Shown here: in pieces, positions 15,605-24,644 of the stretch | Layout of the letters: the number at the start of each line of letters is the position of its first letter | Position numbering within the stretch: position 1 is the stretch's first letter | Assembly (NCBI GenBank): GCA_964517355.1 | Contig: CAZFCK010000007.1 | Coordinates: 1 to 47,374, forward strand | Length of the DNA stretch: 47,374 nt | Direction of reading: 5' to 3' | DNA from: CAZFCK01 sp964517355 | GTDB taxonomy: Bacteria > Desulfobacterota > Desulfovibrionia > Desulfovibrionales > Desulfovibrionaceae | Notes under the pieces: generated by a model | Told to the model about the DNA's origin: nothing | The model's input: the letters and a program-made list of their open reading frames with translations, nothing else | The model's database searches: none | Program-made: the position numbers and the translations under genes

Positions 15605-16933
15605 CTATCCCCAGACGTCTTGAGGGCGGAGAGGTGCGTCGGGTTTTGTGCGTTCTTCAAGCGGAACGTATTCGCGCTGAACCGGTCCCGTATAGATTTG
15701 CCTGGGGCGGTGAATACGGGTCGTTTGCTGCAGGTCTTCGTACCAATGAGCGATCCACCCGGGCATGCGGCCAATGGCGAACATGGCGGGAAACATCGGG
15801 ACCGGGATGCCGAGGGCGTGAAGAATGATACCGGAATAGAAGTCCACATTCGGGTAAAGACTGCGTTCGAGAAAATAGTCATCATTCAGGGCCGCGTCTT
15901 CAAGTTCCTGTGCGATGAGGAGCAATTCATCATTTGAGCCCATATTGCGCAGCAAATTATGGGCGGCCTTTTTCAAAATCTTCGCACGAGGATCAAAACT
16001 CTTGTAAATTCGGTGTCCAAACCCCATGAGGCGGAATTTTTTCTGCTTTACTTCCTCAATGACCTTTTTGATATCAGCGTTGCCGCTTTTCAAGTCTTGC
16101 AGCATTTTAATGACGCCGGCGTTGGCTCCTCCATGCAAGGGGCCCCAAAGCGCGCAGATCCCGGCGGAAATGGAGGCGAAAAGATTTGCCTGTGTGGACC
16201 CCACCATGCGCACCGTTGAGCATGAACAATTCTGCTCGTGATCGGCATGCACGATCAGAAAGAGCGACAGGGCCCGTACCGCGCCGAGGGGCGGATTGTA
16301 CAACCTGTTGGGGATGGAGAACATCATGTGCAGGAAGTTGACGCAGTACCGCAGCTTCGGATTGGGGTACATGAAAGGCAACCCTCTGGATTTGCGGTAG
16401 CTGAACGCAGCGATGGTCCGCACCTTGGAAATGATTTTGGCGGCGGCGATGCGAAATTCTTTTTCGCTTTGAATGTGGTACAGATCCGGGTTGTAGCTGC
16501 CGAGGGAATTGACCATGGCGGAAAGAATGGCCATGGGTTGCGGGTTGGGAGGAAATCCGTCGAAATGGTGTAAGAGATCCTCGTGCAACAATTCTTCATC
16601 GCGCAACGTGTCGCGAAAGGCGTCCAGTTCCTCTTTTGTCGGCAATTCACCGAAAATAAGCAGCATCGCTGTTTCGATGAAGGTGCTTTTTTCTGCGATT
16701 TCCTCGACAGGGTAGCCGCGGTAGCGCAGGATGCCTTTTTCGCCATCGACAAAAGTGATGCCGCTTTTGCAGGCGCCGGTATTGGCAAAGCCGGGATCGA
16801 GAGTTATCAGGCCGGTTTCTTTCCTGAGGGTCGCGATATCGACACCAAGTTCACCCTCAGTGCCTATAATTACCGGTAATTCGTAACTCTTGCCTTTGTA
16901 ATTGATTGTCACTTTTTCATCTGTTTTCTGCAT
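15605..16933 (-). CDS. gltA: Citrate synthase (type II, Si-type)
   Basis: A 442-aa citrate synthase with the long N-terminus of the hexameric type II form. Active-site segments are all present: VHADHEQNCSCSTVRMVGST (binding His), LWGPLHGGANAGV (catalytic His), MGFGHRIYKSFDPRA and NVDFYSGI (catalytic Asp). It joins acetyl-CoA and oxaloacetate. The two Cys in NCSCST replace the more common Ala/Thr residues. It is a single gene, with AT-rich and repeat DNA downstream. A Si-type enzyme is notable because some Desulfovibrio are known to use a Re-type citrate synthase instead. Confidence 0.95.
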   Translation of the reverse strand: MQKTDEKVTINYKGKSYELPVIIGTEGELGVDIATLRKETGLITLDPGFANTGACKSGITFVDGEKGILRYRGYPVEEIAEKSTFIETAMLLIFGELPTKEELDAFRDTLRDEELLHEDLLHHFDGFPPNPQPMAILSAMVNSLGSYNPDLYHIQSEKEFRIAAAKIISKVRTIAAFSYRKSRGLPFMYPNPKLRYCVNFLHMMFSIPNRLYNPPLGAVRALSLFLIVHADHEQNCSCSTVRMVGSTQANLFASISAGICALWGPLHGGANAGVIKMLQDLKSGNADIKKVIEEVKQKKFRLMGFGHRIYKSFDPRAKILKKAAHNLLRNMGSNDELLLIAQELEDAALNDDYFLERSLYPNVDFYSGIILHALGIPVPMFPAMFAIGRMPGWIAHWYEDLQQTTRIHRPRQIYTGPVQREYVPLEERTKPDAPLRPQDVWG

Positions 16934-17178
16934 AAGATTCCTTGCGTATTTTCTGAAGAGGGCGGAGTGCGGGGCCCGAAAGGGGAAAAGCGCTCGGAAA
17001 CGCTATGTTTCGAGAACCTAGATCTGGCTAAAGCACATTTTCTTTACAAAAAAAACCAGCTTTTGGCTAGAGTGAAATGTGAATAGTAACGAAATTGTAA
17101 AAATGATGTGATGAAAAACGACGATTTTTATCTTTGCACATAAAAAGGATTGTGGCTGCGACAAGCAACAACCTATGT

Positions 17179-18351
17179 TCATATCCTGCTGTTCCAACAT
17201 GCGAGGGTGGCAATTGACGCCAGGGCCGCGCGTTGCCATAGAGTGCGCGTCACCATGTATTCATCCGCGGAGTGGTCGCGATCGCCGCATGGACCCAGGC
17301 CGTCAAGGACGGGAACACCTGTGGCCGCGATGGTATTGGCGTCGGAAACGCCCCCTCGTCGTTCTTCGAGAACCGAGAGCTGCAGATGCGCGGCGCATGT
17401 GGAGAGCGTGGTGAAGAGCCGCCGGTTTTGCGCAGAGGCTTCCATGGGCGGACGAGAACTGGTGGGGCGCAACTGGGTACGCACGTTAGGTACCACGGGT
17501 GTTTTGACAATGGCCTCTATGGATTGCTTTATTGCCTTGGCGTCGTGAGCGGTCACAAAGCGGCAGTCCACGGTGGCCGATGCCTCTTCGGGCACCGTGT
17601 TGGGGCTCGTTCCGCCTTTGACTTGTCCGACATTGCACGTTATTCCACGCTCATAGGCGTTCAGGCTTTCGATGGAGATAATCTTGTGCGCCAGTTCCAC
17701 AATGGCGCTTGGTTTGCCCGCGCCGGCCTGCCCCACATGTCCTGCCTGGCCTTTGCACTGGAGTTCAAAGCCGTGTTTGCCCTTGCGAGCCGTGACGACT
17801 TGTCCCTGAAGGCCGCCGCATTCAAAAACGAATGCGAAGGAGCTGCGTGCCGCTTCTTGTTGGATGAGGAGGGTGGAGCGGGGTGATCCGACTTCTTCGT
17901 CGGCATTGATGAGGTACGTTATGGGCAAGCTGTGGAGCACCCCCTGGTGGTGCAGCGCAGCGAGCGCGGAAAGGGCGCACACCAATCCGCCTTTCATGTC
18001 GATGACCCCTGGCCCACGAATGGTTTCCCCGTGTTGTTCGAAACAGGAGAACCCCATTTCCGGAGGAAAAACAGTATCCAGGTGGCCGCAGAACAGGATT
18101 TGCCCCATGTCGGGGGCGGCCCTGGCGGCCTCTGTGCGCGCAACAAGGGTATCTCCCACATCGTGGTGCTTGATGCGCTCCACATGCAACCCCAGGTGTT
18201 GCATTTCCAGGCACAGGATGGCGCCGACAGCGTCTGCTCCTGTTTTGTTCCATGTATAGCTGTTGAGCAAGACTATGCGCTCCAGGAGAGAAAGCATCTC
18301 TGTTTGCCGGGAGGCGCAGTAGTCTTGAAGCATGGAAAAGATGTCATGCAT
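17179..18351 (-). CDS. M20 family metallopeptidase (carboxypeptidase G2-like)
   Basis: A 390-aa soluble dinuclear zinc hydrolase. His90 and Asp92 in GHLDTVF, Asp118 in GPGVIDMKGG, the Glu pair 152-153 in INADEEVGSPRS and the late His in CGDRDHSADEY are the expected metal ligands and catalytic acid. A lid or dimerisation domain (about 185-300, KGKHGFELQCKGQAGHVGQ) is inserted as in carboxypeptidase G2. The substrate is unknown; N-acyl amino acids or C-terminal glutamates are typical. It has no signal peptide. It is transcribed in the same direction as the kamA-like gene but lies about 270 nt beyond it, so it is probably separate. Confidence 0.88.
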   Translation of the reverse strand: MHDIFSMLQDYCASRQTEMLSLLERIVLLNSYTWNKTGADAVGAILCLEMQHLGLHVERIKHHDVGDTLVARTEAARAAPDMGQILFCGHLDTVFPPEMGFSCFEQHGETIRGPGVIDMKGGLVCALSALAALHHQGVLHSLPITYLINADEEVGSPRSTLLIQQEAARSSFAFVFECGGLQGQVVTARKGKHGFELQCKGQAGHVGQAGAGKPSAIVELAHKIISIESLNAYERGITCNVGQVKGGTSPNTVPEEASATVDCRFVTAHDAKAIKQSIEAIVKTPVVPNVRTQLRPTSSRPPMEASAQNRRLFTTLSTCAAHLQLSVLEERRGGVSDANTIAATGVPVLDGLGPCGDRDHSADEYMVTRTLWQRAALASIATLACWNSRI

Positions 18352-18589
18352 AGTGAGCAGTCCCTTATAGCGAGGTTAGAAGTCGATATGATGGCGTCAG
18401 CTCCCGTTTACGGGAGGTTATGGTGGAGCGCTCATGCGGAGAGATAAATCGCAACGGAGTACCGAGGGAAAACCTCCGGTTTAACGATGGCTGACCGACA
18501 GACGCACAACGATCATGCCAAACTGCCACCGCTTACAGAGGTTTTTCCAACGGACTATATCAATACTTAAATTGCTATACGTAAATTAT

Positions 18590-18610
18590 GATGCCGGGGC
18601 GTCCGGCGTC
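18590..18610 (-). terminator. Possible terminator after the kamA-like gene
   Basis: On the minus strand GACGCCGG, loop ACGCC, CCGGCATC forms a short GC-rich stem 10 nt after the stop codon. The following tract is only moderately T-rich, so the call is weak. Confidence 0.4.
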
Positions 18611-18620
18611 GTGTTGGCGG

Positions 18621-20198
18621 CTATCTCCCATATTTCCTAAAAGCGAAATCCGCGTTGTTGTCATAAAGGGAAGGATCGGCGTCCGGATAGCGGACCTCTT
18701 CTCCGTTCCAAGGTTTGCGCAAGATACAATCGTCTCCCTCACGGCGCATGACATTATCCCTATGCAGAGGAATTTTGCCGCCTGCGGCGGCTATGTAGCG
18801 CGGAATGGCATCGCCGGAAATGTTGCCGTACATGCCCTCCACAATGTCGCGTCCCTTTTCGATGGGAACACGCAGGTGGTAATACTGGGGATTTCGATAG
18901 CTGCAATTGAAAATATAATAGGGGCGCACGTAAGCTTCCTGGATTGTTTCGCAAAGCTTCCACATTTTGTATTTTTCATCGTTAATGCCCCGCAAGAGAA
19001 CGGCCTGGTTCAGCACGGCGCTTACGGATTTGGAAATGCGTCTGAAGGCGTCTTTGGAGATCGGGGTGATCTCTTGGGCGGTGTTGATTTGGGTGACGAC
19101 GCGCACCGGCCCATTGTCGTTGCTTTGCTCGAGGATATCGAGAAGTTCCTGGTCAACACGCTGGGGCGTGGTGACGGGCACGCGGGTGCCCAGCCGTTTG
19201 AGTTTGATGTGGGGGATTTCATCCAAAGCGCTCAGCAGTTTGCGCAATGTGGCGTTGGAAAGCATAAACGCATCGCCCCCCGTTATGAGGATATCGCGGA
19301 TTTCCTCATGCTCGCGGATGTAGTCCAGGGCCTCTTCGTAGGCTTCCCATTTGAAATTGAGGTCGCTTTTTCCGATGTGGGCAATGCGCAGACAATGCAC
19401 GCAATACATGGCGCAGATGTTGGTTGCCTTGATGGTTACCACACGGGGGTAGAATTGGTCCACAAGTCTGGCGGGGGAGTGGTCGGAGGCCACAGGAGGA
19501 ATTTCATCGCCCACGGTATCCACCATTTCAGCGGTGGGTACGGATTGCAGGAGCACGGGGTCGTCTATGTCGCCGGGCATGATGAGACTGGCGTAATAAG
19601 GCGTCAGCCGCATGCGGTATTGCTGCGTGACCCGCGTCACGTCGCGGATGGCGTCGGGTGGCAGGTCAATGCACTTGGCCAGGGTCTCCACATCGTTGAT
19701 GGCGAATTGCAACTGGCCTGAAAAACTGTTCCAGTCGTTTTCGCTCATGCCCAGAGCCTTTTTAATGCGGTTTTGATTGTCGAGCACAGTCTCCCAGAGT
19801 TCAAGACCGCTGGGGGCCACTTGGTCTTTTTGCGTCAAGTAATCGCGGATACGTGTGTTGGCTTCGCCCACAATAGTGATGGCGCGCCCCACACGTCCGC
19901 CCACCGTCACGCCGTGTTCGTCGATGGCAACGTGTTTGTCGCAGAGATCGAGCAAATCCTCGGTTGCGATGCCCAGAGCGCCGGGAGCCACCCCTTCTTC
20001 ACGCCGCAGTTGCAGCAAAGCGGCGAATAAATCCACAATGGGAGCGGTGCGTTCCGTTGCGCGAGCGGCCGAGAAAAGAGGCGCGATGCGTTCACGCGCC
20101 GTCGGGGCTGCTTCCTGGCTGCCGCTCTGCAATTCTTGCAATAGATTTTTGGTAAAGGCGTCTAGTTGTGGGAACGCATCCGTGGCTGTGGTGCTCAT
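18621..20198 (-). CDS. KamA-like radical SAM/PLP aminomutase, probably not lysine-specific
   Basis: 525 aa, about 110 longer at the N-terminus than lysine 2,3-aminomutase (~416 aa). The radical SAM cluster is Cys262, Cys266 and Cys269 in CAMYCVHC. Arg271, two residues on, matches the Arg that holds the substrate carboxylate. GGDA (308-310) and Lys475 in GGKIPL (the PLP Schiff-base lysine) are present. The two aspartates that hold the lysine side-chain amine are missing: the first segment reads YIFNCSYRNP rather than YxxxCDL, and the second reads YIAAAGGKIP rather than VVDAPGGGGKIP. The expected reaction is a 2,3-amino shift on another amino acid. ATG 20198 overlaps the stop of the ATP-grasp gene (ATGA) and has CTGGAG upstream. 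Confidence 0.82.
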   Translation of the reverse strand: MSTTATDAFPQLDAFTKNLLQELQSGSQEAAPTARERIAPLFSAARATERTAPIVDLFAALLQLRREEGVAPGALGIATEDLLDLCDKHVAIDEHGVTVGGRVGRAITIVGEANTRIRDYLTQKDQVAPSGLELWETVLDNQNRIKKALGMSENDWNSFSGQLQFAINDVETLAKCIDLPPDAIRDVTRVTQQYRMRLTPYYASLIMPGDIDDPVLLQSVPTAEMVDTVGDEIPPVASDHSPARLVDQFYPRVVTIKATNICAMYCVHCLRIAHIGKSDLNFKWEAYEEALDYIREHEEIRDILITGGDAFMLSNATLRKLLSALDEIPHIKLKRLGTRVPVTTPQRVDQELLDILEQSNDNGPVRVVTQINTAQEITPISKDAFRRISKSVSAVLNQAVLLRGINDEKYKMWKLCETIQEAYVRPYYIFNCSYRNPQYYHLRVPIEKGRDIVEGMYGNISGDAIPRYIAAAGGKIPLHRDNVMRREGDDCILRKPWNGEEVRYPDADPSLYDNNADFAFRKYGR

Positions 20199-21655
20199 TT
20201 TTTTTCTCCAGTGTGTTTTCGGGTTGGGTCCTGAACGTGCTCTGGCGCCGACGGGTTGTCTTCGAAAGAAGACTTGATGAGTTGGATGGCGTGTTCGAGT
20301 TTGTCTCGCATGCCTTGTCTGGTGGAATCCACTGCCACTGCCCGGGCCAGAAAGGTGCCGGGTTTGACCACGGTATCGCGCCCCACGTGTTCGAGTATGA
20401 GGTATCCACCCTGACCATGTTTTGCGCAACGGCGGAAAAGTTCCACTTCAGGCATTGCCTGGGGAAGAAATGTATGGGTTTTAACTGTGTTGTTCACTTT
20501 AAAATTGTATGTACCCCAATGGAACGTGGTACCCTTGCGATGTATTTTTTTGAAATCAGGCCACGCGGTGGAATTCGGAAACCTGCCGTGTTTGAATGCA
20601 TAATATTCCAGTTCAATAAGGCTTGGTGCGTCAGCAGGTGAAAGTTGCTCAAGCATGCAGGTAAACTCCATTGTGGTGCCTTGCTTGCGCGGATTTACCT
20701 CGATGAAGTAAATATTTTCAGAGTGGTCCACAATGTAGTCGCAGCCGAATATACCGCGAAATCCGTATTCTCCGAGTTTATGCCCAATAGTTTTGGTGTG
20801 TTTACGTAGCGCGCTTTGAACATGCTCCGGGAGTTGCGAGGGCCAGGTGGAGCCTCTAAATCCGGTTCCGCCCTCAATGCGCATATCGGCTACCCCGGCG
20901 ATAAAGACATCGTTGGCATTGGCCACAAGGCCCAGCACTGTGGGATCATAGGCGTGTTTAATATAAGGACTCACCAGATAACGGGCGTAGGGGTCGTTGA
21001 AGCGGGTGCTGGTTTCTTCCTGAGAATGGGTGACCATGGAATCCGATCCACCCGCGCTGTATGTCTTGGAAACAAACACGCCGTCCGGGGAATTCTCGCG
21101 CATGCGGCTCGTGGCGAGCATGAGTTCCTCTATCCCGCAGCATATTTTGTAGTCGACAGTGGGCACCAGACCGAAAAACGTATCATATTGCCATGCCTTG
21201 TCATTGCATTGGAACACCAACGAGGGATCAGGCCCCAGGAGTTGCACGCCCGGAATATCCCGCAACGTCAATTCCACTTTGTTTTCGAACATCCACACGG
21301 GCAATGCGGGTTGGCGGAGCAGGATGCTGTGCACCAGATTCCGCACGGCCGGGTGTTGCGATACGTGGATAGCGAATTGCCGCATGGGGACGCGGATGGC
21401 CACCTTGGGAGAGCCGTCGGTTTCAACGGCGAGCTGCACCGCTTCGGGATTGAGGATCATGATGTTATTGTGGCCGTTGGCCTCGCACATGTCCTGGACA
21501 ACGGATATATGCCCAACTTTACGTCCGGTTTCCCGCTCCAGCCCTTTTTGTAAAAAGGGGTTGAGGCAGCAGGCCTTTAATTCTCCGACGTAAAGGAAGT
21601 AATACGTATCAGGGTCAAGCTGGATATTGGAAAAAGCGGGTTCGTGGTACATCAT
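20195..21655 (-). CDS. ATP-grasp ligase coupled to the KamA-like enzyme
   Basis: A 486-aa soluble protein. The C-terminal half has an ATP-grasp fold: VSKTYSAGGSD (197-205) is the ATP-lysine and glycine-rich loop, FGCDYIVD holds Asp306, and IYFIEVNPR (317-323) carries the metal-binding Glu319 and Asn321. The N-terminal 190 residues (MCEANGHNNIMILNPE and following) resemble no family I can name. ATP-grasp enzymes activate a carboxylate as acyl-phosphate and couple it to an amine or thiol. The 4-nt overlap with the aminomutase gene suggests that the beta-amino acid is either made from or attached to another molecule by this enzyme. Specificity is unknown. Confidence 0.75.
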   Translation of the reverse strand: MMYHEPAFSNIQLDPDTYYFLYVGELKACCLNPFLQKGLERETGRKVGHISVVQDMCEANGHNNIMILNPEAVQLAVETDGSPKVAIRVPMRQFAIHVSQHPAVRNLVHSILLRQPALPVWMFENKVELTLRDIPGVQLLGPDPSLVFQCNDKAWQYDTFFGLVPTVDYKICCGIEELMLATSRMRENSPDGVFVSKTYSAGGSDSMVTHSQEETSTRFNDPYARYLVSPYIKHAYDPTVLGLVANANDVFIAGVADMRIEGGTGFRGSTWPSQLPEHVQSALRKHTKTIGHKLGEYGFRGIFGCDYIVDHSENIYFIEVNPRKQGTTMEFTCMLEQLSPADAPSLIELEYYAFKHGRFPNSTAWPDFKKIHRKGTTFHWGTYNFKVNNTVKTHTFLPQAMPEVELFRRCAKHGQGGYLILEHVGRDTVVKPGTFLARAVAVDSTRQGMRDKLEHAIQLIKSSFEDNPSAPEHVQDPTRKHTGEKK

Positions 21656-22115
21656 TGTCGTAGTGCTCCTCAGCAGAAACGCCGAGCCGGGTTGTCATGT
21701 GCCGCAATGTCAGGAGAGCAGGTATGGCCGGGGGTCGGGCGAGAGGACGATCAGGGTCCAACGTACGGATTGCGCCGGGATAACAGCATTACCTTAGGTA
21801 GTATCGTTTCGGAGTTTTTTCTTTATCAAAAGAACATGGGAATTATGGCGAACAATGATTCTACAATCGTGACAACAGGTCAACCCTCATAATTTTTTTT
21901 TATATTTTAAGTTTTTATGTGTTGTAAAAAAAGGCTGCACTCCATGCGGTTGCTTCTCCTTGCCCCGGGAGATGGAATGCCTTTCAACATTTATTGACCA
22001 TTCATTCTTTATTCGTGTGCTAGAGGGGGCATGCACCATGGCCTTGAGGTATATTTCCTGGAGCTCAGCGCACCGTATGCAAGGGAATGAAAATGGCTCA
22101 ATGTTGATGAAAGGT
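21656..22115. other. Gene-free spacer before the histidine decarboxylase
   Basis: Short frames occur but none has a family, a good ribosome site or sensible composition. It should contain the leftward promoter of the ATP-grasp/aminomutase pair. The stretch 21890-21925 is very T-rich. Confidence 0.45.
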
Positions 22116-22216
22116 TGGAGCGCATTAACCGTGAAAAAGTGTAGATGCGCTTATGTATTTGGCTGATTCAACATGATTTTTTAGGTGTAAGGCTTGTTTC
22201 AAGGCGAACTACGCTA
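22116..22216 (+). repeat. Decayed RptA copy next to the decarboxylase gene
   Basis: The whole element is recognisable: GAGCGCATTAACCGTGAAAA at the left, TAGATGCGCTTATGTATTTG in the middle and GGCTTGTTTCAAGGCGAACT, then ACGCTA at the right. It ends 18 nt before the hdc start, immediately before its AAAGGAGG, so it may contribute the promoter or the 5' leader. Confidence 0.75.
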
Positions 22217-22233
22217 ACGGAAAGGAGGATCGT

Positions 22234-23175
22234 ATGGGACGCGACATGCTTTGGATTTTAGCTTTGATCGTTATCTTTGCCGCTTCGAATGCGCAGGCGG
22301 GTGGTCATGTTTTCGACAAGACCGCGGTGGCCCCCTTTGACGATTATTGCGACGGCTACGGCATGCCCGGAGCCGAAGGACTGGGTTACGTATCTGTGCT
22401 CAAGGTTTCCACGGGCACTGTGCAAAAATCCGACGATCTGCTTATCGACGGCATCATCGCCTATGACCGCGCCGAGGCCAATGACGCCTATATCGGGCAG
22501 ATCAACATGATCACCGCCTCCTCTTTCAACGGCGTGATGGGCAGCATCTGGGGGTATGATCTGGCCGTAAGCGAAACGATCCGCGACGGCAAACAACAGC
22601 CGATGTTCACCATGACGCAATACGATGGGTCTCCGCTTCCTGTGTACGACGCTGCACCCTTGATTGAGGCGGGGCAGGCGCTGTTCGGAACGGAGAAGGA
22701 CCGCCGCTTTCCTCCGGCGCCCGGTAGCCACGTCATTTGTGCGCACAAGGATGTGACCGCCTACCGCCCCGGGCAGGGGCAGCCGGACCCAAACAAGGGG
22801 CAAGCCTACGGCGTGTGGTGTTATCTGTGCATCTCCCTGGCCAAGGACCGGAACACCGGAGCCAGCCTGTTTATAGAGGATGCCGGACTCTGGCTCCGGA
22901 ACGACAAGAAAGAGGATCTGGCGGCCTTCCTGGAGCGGCATCAGAAAAACGTTGCCAAGTCCATTGTGGCCTGCGGGGAGGATCAGAGCGTTGTTTATGA
23001 TCGTACATACATGGCCTATGCGTACGTCATCATGCGGCCAGGCGAGGTGGGTACGGCTTTGACCGTGGCCCCTTACGTGACTCTGGCCCGCAAGGCTTTG
23101 CCCCCCGGCGGTTTTCAAGCCCTGGAGAAGATGAGCTTGCGGGAGTGGGAGCATTCCATGGGATTCGGGAAGTAG
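22234..23175 (+). CDS. hdc: Pyruvoyl-dependent histidine decarboxylase with Sec signal peptide
   Basis: 313 aa, close to the length of Gram-positive pyruvoyl histidine decarboxylases. YCDGYGMPGAEG, LKVSTGTVQKSDD, YDRAEANDAYIGQINM, TASSFNGVMGSIWGYD, FGTEKDRRFPPAPGSHVICA and IEDAGLW follow the order of the Clostridium perfringens and Lactobacillus 30a enzymes. Self-cleavage is expected between Ser96 and Ser97 (TAS|SF), giving a beta chain and an alpha chain with N-terminal pyruvoyl. Glu215 in FIEDAGLW matches the catalytic acid. Unlike the well-known enzymes it starts with MGRDMLWILALIVIFAA and an AQA|GG cleavage site near residue 22, so it should act in the periplasm. The reaction turns histidine into histamine and CO2. 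AAAGGAGG lies 7 nt before the ATG. No histidine/histamine antiporter or hisS-like gene is adjacent. Confidence 0.93.
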   Translation: MGRDMLWILALIVIFAASNAQAGGHVFDKTAVAPFDDYCDGYGMPGAEGLGYVSVLKVSTGTVQKSDDLLIDGIIAYDRAEANDAYIGQINMITASSFNGVMGSIWGYDLAVSETIRDGKQQPMFTMTQYDGSPLPVYDAAPLIEAGQALFGTEKDRRFPPAPGSHVICAHKDVTAYRPGQGQPDPNKGQAYGVWCYLCISLAKDRNTGASLFIEDAGLWLRNDKKEDLAAFLERHQKNVAKSIVACGEDQSVVYDRTYMAYAYVIMRPGEVGTALTVAPYVTLARKALPPGGFQALEKMSLREWEHSMGFGK

Positions 23176-23526
23176 AACACAGATACGCTGGGGCCATTTA
23201 TGGAGTGGTCCGGCCGGATGCTGTATAACGATTTGTCGATAGTTATGCGAAAGGAATAAAGCACCTGCAAGGCGATAAGCGTACCATGGGAGCCCCGAAA
23301 GCGCGGCTCCTCAGCTGAACTCTTTCTCCCCTTGGGGCATAGCCAGACATGGATATGTATGGTTATGCCTCCCGCCATCCTTCATTCCATCCTTACCTCT
23401 TATTTTTCGCTGACTCTTGGAGGAACAATAATATAACCAGCTTGCATAGCAGTATTTTCTTGTTTTGCGGCGCCGAGGGATTTGCTTGGGGCCGAGCGGC
23501 GCAGCAGGCGGAAGAATGACACCCCC
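23176..23526. other. Gene-free spacer after the histidine decarboxylase
   Basis: No ORF can be supported. A hairpin GGAGCC / GGCTCC (23289-23310) followed by a pyrimidine-rich tract about 115 nt after hdc might act as its terminator, but the distance and weak T-run make this uncertain. Confidence 0.4.
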
Positions 23527-23629
23527 TAGAGCACCTTACGGTTGAGACGATGAGCTGATTGTAACCATTTCCATGAAAAAAGTAAGATTTTCTTAGGTGG
23601 GAACCTTGTTTCAAGGCGGAGATGCGTCA
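23527..23629 (+). repeat. Decayed RptA copy
   Basis: Left end TAGAGCACCTTACGGTTGAG and right end AACCTTGTTTCAAGGCGGAG, then ATGCGTCA. The internal hairpins are largely lost. It lies 60 bp before an intact copy. Confidence 0.7.
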
Positions 23630-23689
23630 TTTTTCCCCGCGTGAGACAGAGTCATCTTTTTTGTGAATTCGTGCCGCCTTCTCTCTAAC

Positions 23690-23794
23690 TAGAGCATCTC
23701 ACGCTTGAAAAGCGCTAGATGCTCTTATGCATTTCCGTGGAACAATTGGAAATTGTTTCAGGGGGGAGCCTTGTTTCAAGGCGAAAATACGCTA
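23690..23794 (+). repeat. RptA copy 3
   Basis: A 105-bp TA-to-TA element with a few substitutions from the consensus (GTGG for CTGG in hairpin 2, GGGGG for GGGGA, ATACGC for ATGCGC at the right end). It sits in an AT-rich stretch. Confidence 0.85.
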
Positions 23795-24176
23795 AATGTA
23801 GGTAATAGGATTTTGCGTATCACAACAAGATATTTGTACTGTAGTAAAATATTTAACAAAAAAAACTTTAAAAATATTCCTAAATATGGAATACTCTAAT
23901 TGTATAAGTTGATAAAAGAGCGTGTGGGATGTGATTCGGTACGCATGCATTGGATATTCATAAATTTGACCATTATTTCACGCATGAAAGCATATTTATT
24001 ATTTTTATTTATATTTGGCATAAGTGCGTTATGGAGTGGATTGCATCTTAAAAACGACTTGAAGGGGATGCTTGGCACATTAAGATGCGCGCCGCCCCGG
24101 TGTCGCGGCAATCTTTCAATGACACGGACGGGATGCGAGGCGAAGCGTGCAGGTTTACAGTCCAGGGGAGCGAATT
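23795..24176. other. AT-rich gene-free stretch
   Basis: This is among the most AT-rich DNA of the window (23795-24060). A 100-aa frame that crosses it has no family, no Shine-Dalgarno and a composition unlike the neighbouring genes. It probably holds the promoter of the cysteine-rich gene. Confidence 0.4.
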
Positions 24177-24593
24177 ATGCTTATGCAGTTCGATTGCAAT
24201 AATTTTTGTATTCTTGGGATGTGCGACTGCAACGGTGAAGTTCTGAATCATGTGTTAAGCACATTGCAGGGGTATAAGTGCTTTGAAAAAGAGAAGCTGG
24301 CGCGTTTGGGATGGCAATTATATGAACTGGCCCGAGGCAAGGAAGTATTCGATTACGTGCAAAATTATGCCCACTCTCTTGTCATCACATCTGATTTTTG
24401 GACATGCTCATGCAAGGATAATTATATTGTACACAAGGATATGCAGCAATGTCCGATGTGTGGCGCTGTGACGGACACGTGCCGGTGCCTTTGCCTTGAG
24501 CGGATGTTGGATCAACATATGCGCGCCTTGAACATTGTTGACTCGTATAAATACGGCATGGCTGTAGAACAAGAAATAAAAGGTGGTGTATAA
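24177..24593 (+). CDS. Cysteine-rich orphan with putative zinc ribbon
   Basis: About 138 aa with 15 cysteines. Two lie near the N-terminus in CILGMCDCNGE. A putative zinc ribbon follows at about residues 94-120: CSCKDNYIVHKD, then CPMCGAVTDTCRCLC. The part between them is helical (EKLARLGWQLYELARGKEVFDYVQ). ATG 24177 has GGGGAG 7 nt upstream, so translation is likely. I do not recognise the family. It is a lone gene between RptA copies in an AT-rich island, which fits acquired DNA. Confidence 0.6.
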   Translation: MLMQFDCNNFCILGMCDCNGEVLNHVLSTLQGYKCFEKEKLARLGWQLYELARGKEVFDYVQNYAHSLVITSDFWTCSCKDNYIVHKDMQQCPMCGAVTDTCRCLCLERMLDQHMRALNIVDSYKYGMAVEQEIKGGV

Positions 24594-24644
24594 TTTGTGC
24601 AACAAAAAACAACGTTAATCCGATGCGAAAAGTTATAAAGCTTT

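Noticed and set aside
18621..20198. Assignment as lysine 2,3-aminomutase or as the EF-P enzyme EpmB
   Set aside because: The lysine side-chain aspartates are absent. The protein is much longer than EpmB, and no EF-P or EpmA gene is nearby.
23900..24202. A 100-codon frame before the cysteine-rich gene
   Set aside because: No Shine-Dalgarno, irregular composition, and it runs into the start of a better supported gene in another frame.
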